Shown: piece by piece, positions 6,785 to 10,095 of the stretch
Position numbering within the stretch: the stretch's first letter is position 1
How the letters are laid out: every line of letters begins with the position of its first letter
DNA from: Phycisphaerales bacterium
Lineage (GTDB): Bacteria > Planctomycetota > Phycisphaerae > SM23-33
Length of the DNA: 10,095 nucleotides
NCBI GenBank assembly: GCA_003171235.1
Contig: PMYM01000016.1
Location: 663-10,757 of the forward strand
Reading direction: 5' to 3'
Made by a program: the position numbers and the translations under genes
Notes under the pieces: generated by a model
Told to the model about the DNA's origin: nothing
The model's database searches: none
What the model saw: the letters and a program-made list of their open reading frames with translations, nothing else

Positions 6785-6790
6785 CCTCCT
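6785..6790 (-). promoter_or_regulatory. Shine-Dalgarno fixing a GTG start
   Basis: The minus strand reads AGGAGG, eight bases before GTG at 6776. The next in-frame ATG (6758) would be 26 bases away, too far, so this site favours GTG as the start of the LEPR-XLL protein. Confidence 0.7.
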
Positions 6791-6803
6791 TTGGCAAGGG
6801 GCT

Positions 6804-6809
6804 ATTATC
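6804..6809 (-). promoter_or_regulatory. Possible -10 box of the LEPR-XLL gene
   Basis: The minus strand reads GATAAT, five of six consensus matches. A start near 6797 would leave a 20-base leader holding the AGGAGG. No good -35 at 16-18 bases, so support is weak. Confidence 0.3.
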
Positions 6810-6856
6810 TCCCGCGGCCGCCCCGGCGGGTACAAAAAACTCACCCGCGGCGGTAG

Positions 6857-6875
6857 CACAGGCGTCTGGCCTGTG
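6857..6875 (+). repeat. REP-like palindrome, copy 3
   Basis: 7-bp arms CACAGGC (6857-6863) and GCCTGTG (6869-6875) enclose GTCTG. Same family and orientation as copy 1. It lies in the divergent intergenic region. Confidence 0.75.
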
Positions 6876-6884
6876 ATAAGGTTT

Positions 6885-6940
6885 GGTGGCACACGGCGGC
6901 TGGCCTGTGGCAACGGCACAGCCGAGGCGGCTGTGCCACC
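6885..6940. repeat. REP-like inverted pair, copies 4 and 5
   Basis: The outer arms GGTGGCAC (6885-6892) and GTGCCACC (6933-6940) match perfectly. Copy 5 is a perfect 10-bp hairpin (6915-6924 with 6928-6937, loop AGG). Copy 4 (6890-6909) is decayed, with only CACA/TGTG and one further pair retained. The pair sits between the divergent LEPR-XLL and ATPase genes, about 50 bases before the ATPase start. Confidence 0.78.
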
Positions 6941-6970
6941 CCACACGCCGCGCAATGAACTTCCGTGTCT

Positions 6971-6976
6971 TATAGA
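6971..6976 (+). promoter_or_regulatory. Possible -10 box of the ATPase gene
   Basis: TATAGA (five of six) ends 14 bases before the ATG at 6991. The predicted start near 6983 leaves a leader of about eight bases, too short for a Shine-Dalgarno, and none is present. No matching -35. Confidence 0.28.
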
Positions 6977-6990
6977 ACAGCGCACTGATA

Positions 6991-9573
6991 ATGGCAGACC
7001 CACTGGACATTCGTCAGATGCAGGGGCTCACCGAGGCCCAGGCCGCCAGGCGCCTGACCCTGGAGGGGCCCAATGAACTGCCCTCCACTCGGCGGCGCGG
7101 CTTCCTGGCCATGGCCTATGACGTGGTGCGCGAGCCGATGATCCTGCTCCTGGTTGGCTGCGGCGGGCTGTACCTCTTGATACCCGGCCCGGGACACGTG
7201 CAGGACGCCCTGCTGCTGCTGAGCTTCGTGTTTGTGGTCATGGGCATCACCCTTTACCAGAACCGCAAGACCGAGCGGGCGCTGGAGGCGCTGCGCGACC
7301 TTTCCAGCCCGCGGGCCCTGGTCATCCGTGACGGCCGACAGCGGCGCATCGCCGGGCGCGAAGTTGTGCGCGGCGACCTGCTGCTGCTGGTCGAAGGCGA
7401 CCGCGTTCCGGCCGACGCCTTGGTGCTGGTGAGCATCAACCTGTCGGCGGACGAATCGCTGCTGACGGGCGAGTCGGTGCCGGTGCGGAAAATGTCGGCG
7501 GGCGACAATCGCCCCCCGGCCCGGCCGGGCGGGGATGATCTGCCCTATGTCTTTTCCGGCACGCTCATCACCCGCGGCCAGGGGGCGGCCGAGGTCCTGG
7601 CCACCGGCGCCCAGACCGAGATGGGCAAACTGGGCAAGGCCCTGCAGAGCCTGGAGCCGCAGCAGACCCAGTTGCAGAAGGAGATCGCCCGCCTGGTCCG
7701 GACAGTGGCGATCTTCGGCGCCTGCTTCTGCGCCATGGTGGTGCTGGTGTACGCCCTGTCCAGGCAGGACCAGGGCGGCAAGGCGTGGCTGGACGGCCTG
7801 CTGGCCGGGCTTACCCTGGCCATGGCCATGCTGCCGGAGGAGTTCCCGGTGGTGCTGACCATCTTCCTGGCCCTGGGGGCCTGGCGGATGAGCCAGAAGC
7901 GGGTGCTGACCCGCCAGGTGCCGGCGGTGGAGAGCCTCGGCTCGGCCACCGTGCTGTGCGTGGACAAGACCGGCACGCTGACCACCAACCAGATGATCGT
8001 GCGCCAACTCTACGCCGGCGGCCAGTCCTGCGATGTCGCCGCCCAGGGCGGCAAGGATCTGCCCGAGGCCTTCCACCCACTGGTGGAATTCGCCATCCTG
8101 GCCAGCCAGCGCGAGACCTTCGACCCCATGGACAAGGCCATCACCCGCCTGGGCCAGTACGCCCTCTCCGGCAGCGAGCACCTGCACGAGGACTTCCGCC
8201 TGGTGCGGGAGTATCCACTCTCGCAGGACCTCTTGGCCCTGTCCCACGTCTGGAGCAGCCCCGACGGCGGGCGCTACGTCATCGCCGCCAAGGGCGCCCC
8301 CGAGGCCATCGCCGACCTGTGCCATTTCTCGCCCGCCCGGACCGAAGAACTGATGCGGACCATTTCCCAGATGGCCCAGGAAGGGCTGCGGATACTGGGG
8401 GTGGCCAGGGCCAACTTCAGCCGGACCGATCTACCCGGCCGGCAGCACGATTTCCCCTTCGAGTTTCTCGGGCTGGTGGGCCTGGCCGACCCGGTGCGAA
8501 CCAACGCGCCTCCGGCCATCGCCGAGTGCTACCAGGCCGGCATCCGCGTGATCATGATTACCGGGGATTATCCCGGCACGGCCCGGACGGTGGCCCGGCA
8601 GATCGGGCTGGAGAGCCCCGACCAGGTCGTCACCGGGGCCCAACTGGAGGCCATGGACGAAAACCAACTGGCCGACCGCCTGCGCCAGACAAACGTCTGC
8701 GCCCGCATGGTGCCCCAGCAGAAGCTGCGGCTGGTGCAGGCGCTGCAGGGGCGGGGCGAGGTGGTGGCCATGACCGGCGACGGGGTCAACGACGCCCCGG
8801 CCCTCAAGGCCGCCAACATCGGCATCGCCATGGGCCAGCGCGGCACCGACGTCGCCCGCGAGGCCGCCAGCCTGGTGCTGCTGGACGACGACTTCTCCTC
8901 CATCGTCGCCGCCGTCCGCCAGGGGCGGCGCATCTTCGACAACCTCAAGAAGGCCATGTCCTACATCCTGGCCATCCACGTGCCCATTGCCGGGCTGTCG
9001 CTGGTCCCGGTGCTGATGGGGAAGGCCTGGCCGCTGATACTGCTGCCGGTGCACATCGTCTTTCTGGAGCTGATCATCGACCCGGCCTGCTCGGTGGTCT
9101 TCGAGGCCGAGGGCGAAGAGCCCGACATCATGCGCCGCCGGCCGCGCAACCCCAAGGAGCCGCTGTTTGGCCGGCGGCTGCTGTGGCTGAGCCTGCTCCA
9201 GGGCCTCTCGGTGATGGCGATTACCCTGGCGATGTTCGCCTTTACCTATTTCGTCCGCCGGCACAGCGAAGATGACGCCCGGGCGCTGACCTTCACCACG
9301 CTGATCGTGGCCAACCTGGCGCTGATACTGTCCAACCGCTCATGGTCCAGGACCATATTCGGCAACCTGCGCCGGGGCAACTCGGCCCTGTGGTGGGTGG
9401 TGGGCGGGGCGATGGTCTTCCTGGCGGCGGTGCTGTACGTTCCGCCCCTGCAGCAACTGTTCCACTTCAGCATGCTGCATCCGCTGGACCTGGTGCTGTG
9501 CCTGGCCGCCGGCGCCTCGGGCGTGGTGTGGTTTGAACTGCTGAAGTTGTTCTGGAAAGGCAAACGGATCTAG
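6991..9573 (+). CDS. P-type (P2-like) cation-transporting ATPase
   Basis: 860 residues, a usual length for bacterial P2-type pumps. An N-terminal cation-ATPase domain (GLTEAQAARRL, 12-22) precedes membrane helices M1-M2 (about 49-88). The actuator domain has LTGES (158-162). M3-M4 follow, with PEEFP (282-286). The phosphorylation site is DKTGTLT (Asp325). The nucleotide-binding domain has FDPMDKA (378-384) and KGAPEA (434-439). The phosphorylation domain closes with TGD (524-526) and TGDGVNDAPALK (595-606). M5-M6 carry ELIIDPACSVVFEAE (693-707), and about four more helices reach the C-terminus. All catalytic residues are intact, so it should hydrolyse ATP and move a cation across the inner membrane. 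The ion is uncertain because several Ca2+-ligand positions of SERCA differ. There is no Shine-Dalgarno. The stop codon is the first three bases of an inverted-repeat element. Confidence 0.95.
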   Translation: MADPLDIRQMQGLTEAQAARRLTLEGPNELPSTRRRGFLAMAYDVVREPMILLLVGCGGLYLLIPGPGHVQDALLLLSFVFVVMGITLYQNRKTERALEALRDLSSPRALVIRDGRQRRIAGREVVRGDLLLLVEGDRVPADALVLVSINLSADESLLTGESVPVRKMSAGDNRPPARPGGDDLPYVFSGTLITRGQGAAEVLATGAQTEMGKLGKALQSLEPQQTQLQKEIARLVRTVAIFGACFCAMVVLVYALSRQDQGGKAWLDGLLAGLTLAMAMLPEEFPVVLTIFLALGAWRMSQKRVLTRQVPAVESLGSATVLCVDKTGTLTTNQMIVRQLYAGGQSCDVAAQGGKDLPEAFHPLVEFAILASQRETFDPMDKAITRLGQYALSGSEHLHEDFRLVREYPLSQDLLALSHVWSSPDGGRYVIAAKGAPEAIADLCHFSPARTEELMRTISQMAQEGLRILGVARANFSRTDLPGRQHDFPFEFLGLVGLADPVRTNAPPAIAECYQAGIRVIMITGDYPGTARTVARQIGLESPDQVVTGAQLEAMDENQLADRLRQTNVCARMVPQQKLRLVQALQGRGEVVAMTGDGVNDAPALKAANIGIAMGQRGTDVAREAASLVLLDDDFSSIVAAVRQGRRIFDNLKKAMSYILAIHVPIAGLSLVPVLMGKAWPLILLPVHIVFLELIIDPACSVVFEAEGEEPDIMRRRPRNPKEPLFGRRLLWLSLLQGLSVMAITLAMFAFTYFVRRHSEDDARALTFTTLIVANLALILSNRSWSRTIFGNLRRGNSALWWVVGGAMVFLAAVLYVPPLQQLFHFSMLHPLDLVLCLAAGASGVVWFELLKLFWKGKRI

Positions 9574-9690
9574 TAGTCTGTAACAGGAAATTCCACGGGT
9601 GGCACAGCCTTTCTAGGCTGTGCGCGCACAGGCTGGAAAGCCTGTGCCACCAAAGAACCTACCCATCGTTTTTGCTGTGACAGACTACTA
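9571..9690. mobile_element. 120-base inverted-repeat element with nested REP-like pair
   Basis: Terminal arms TAGTAGTCTGTAACAG (9571-9586) and CTGTGACAGACTACTA (9675-9690) match at 15 of 16 positions. Between them lies a REP-like inverted pair at 9598-9651. The left arm begins exactly at the ATPase stop codon. There is no coding capacity, so it could only move with help in trans. It may also terminate ATPase transcription. Whether it is truly a miniature mobile element is inferred from symmetry alone. Confidence 0.5.
9598..9651. repeat. REP-like inverted pair, copies 6 and 7
   Basis: GGTG (9598-9601) and CACC (9648-9651) close two perfect 9-bp hairpins: GCACAGCCT/AGGCTGTGC (9602-9623, loop TTCT) and GCACAGGCT/AGCCTGTGC (9626-9647, loop GGAA). 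Only two bases separate the hairpins, so the fold is a neat three-way junction. Read on the minus strand it gives the VAQAFQPV string common in planctomycete intergenic translations. Confidence 0.85.
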
Positions 9691-9837
9691 GACGGGTGAA
9701 TCGGTTGATCGGCCGGGCATGGGGCATGCCCCTCCGCAAAAGACGCGTAAGGGCATGCCGCCCAACACCGTGAACCAAGAGTCCCTGACAGAATGCCGCG
9801 TGAGCCGCGTTGCGGCGGAAACCGCCCATCCGCGCCG

Positions 9838-9921
9838 TCAGGCCTTCTCGCCATACCACTTGGGTGCGGCTTCGTCGGCTAGCCAAAACCAACATTGGCA
9901 AGGAGGTTCTTTTCTGTTCAC
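9838..9921 (-). CDS. Possible Trp-rich micro-ORF (27 residues)
   Basis: A GTG-started frame encodes a peptide beginning MNRKEPPCQCWFW and ending in KWYGEKA, with three Trp and a Cys-x-Cys. GGAG lies four bases upstream, rather close. The composition differs from the Arg/Pro/Ala-rich translations of spurious high-GC frames here. It may be a real small protein, the tail of a decayed gene, or chance. No family recognised. Confidence 0.18.
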   Translation of the reverse strand: MNRKEPPCQCWFWLADEAAPKWYGEKA

Positions 9922-10030
9922 CCGACTCCACTCACAACCCCAATGCCTCCTCGTCAATTCACGGCGTTGGGTGGGGGCCGGGGTGTTGGCCTAGAGCGGT
10001 TCCTACAGGGCCAAAGGAGGATCTGGGCAA

Positions 10031-10095
10031 ATGCAGAGCGACGCCGGGAGAGGCTCATCCAGGCCCTGCGGGCCTGATTGCGTCCTGCTTTGTGG
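10031..10095 (+). CDS. Possible gene start cut by the window edge
   Basis: AAAGGAGG (10013-10020) lies ten bases before ATG at 10031, and the frame stays open to the edge for 21 codons (MQSDAGRGSSRPCGPDCVLL...). The Shine-Dalgarno is the strongest on the plus strand. The translated peptide is not recognisable and a perfect hairpin (10060-10076) lies inside it, so the case rests on the ribosome site alone. Confidence 0.2.
   Translation, partial: MQSDAGRGSSRPCGPDCVLLC
10060..10076. repeat. Perfect 7-bp hairpin near the right edge
   Basis: CAGGCCC (10060-10066) and GGGCCTG (10070-10076) enclose TGC. No T-run follows on either strand, so it is not an obvious terminator. Confidence 0.4.

Larger units (their letters stand above)
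9691..10095. other. 404-base stretch without a convincing complete gene
   Basis: Open frames exist on both strands (up to about 90 codons), but none has a good start context, domain pattern or conserved motif. It holds the 12-bp palindrome GGGGCATGCCCC (9721-9732) with a nearby GGGCATGCC (9751-9759), a Trp-rich 27-codon frame on the minus strand (9921-9838), a hairpin (10060-10076) and a possible gene start near the right edge. Confidence 0.5.

Noticed and set aside
5986..6876. 296-codon plus-strand frame opposite the LEPR-XLL gene
   Set aside because: Its repetitive LPATLPP-type product is the antisense of the Gly/Ser/Thr repeats and it runs into the intergenic palindromes.
6970..8325. Long minus-strand open frame opposite the ATPase
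   Set aside because: Its Gln/His/Gly/Ala-rich product mirrors the codon bias of the ATPase gene, whose motifs prove the plus-strand reading.
7785..9275. 496-codon plus-strand frame inside the ATPase
   Set aside because: It is an out-of-frame shadow rich in Arg, Gly and Pro and lacks any domain pattern.
9691..9860. Hairpin-rich region examined for a tRNA or small RNA gene
   Set aside because: No cloverleaf, T-loop or anticodon-arm pattern is visible and no promoter plus terminator frames a transcript.
9719..9994. Plus-strand frame of 91 codons after the ATPase
   Set aside because: It starts inside a palindrome without a ribosome site and shows no recognisable domain.

Overview
The window is GC-rich and most likely comes from a planctomycete, possibly of the Phycisphaerae. 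Two signs support this. A secreted protein carries a LEPR-XLL-type motif (LEALEDRTLLSGD) near its N-terminus. A family of short GC-rich palindromes is scattered between genes; read through in frame they give the 'HGRDARAT' and 'VAQAFQPV' strings typical of planctomycete genomes. Taxonomy is inferred from these features only.

Layout. Positions 1-2153 hold three minus-strand genes, in transcription order: a cold-shock protein (2153-1953) with a long leader and a clear intrinsic terminator; a creatininase-family metallohydrolase (1765-959); and, 47 bases further on, a secreted protein of unknown function (911 to beyond the left edge). Positions 2503-3477 encode a plus-strand AEC-type transporter that appears to be transcribed leaderless. 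It converges on a minus-strand gene (5069-3573) for a single-pass membrane protein with a long coiled coil and a duplicated C-terminal module. Behind it lies a secreted LEPR-XLL beta-repeat protein (6776-5289). A P-type cation ATPase (6991-9573) diverges from that gene. The last 400 bases hold repeats but no convincing complete gene.

The genes do not form one pathway; this looks like ordinary chromosomal housekeeping and accessory content. The only likely operon is creatininase plus secreted protein. The most distinctive content is non-coding: paired REP-like palindromes at three intergenic sites, one nested in a 120-base inverted-repeat element that supplies the stop codon of the ATPase gene, and a separate palindromic AGTAGCC cluster. 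The minus-strand genes have Shine-Dalgarno sequences, whereas the two main plus-strand genes lack them and have -10 boxes almost touching their start codons.

I found no CRISPR array, rRNA, tRNA, transposase or recognisable defence system.
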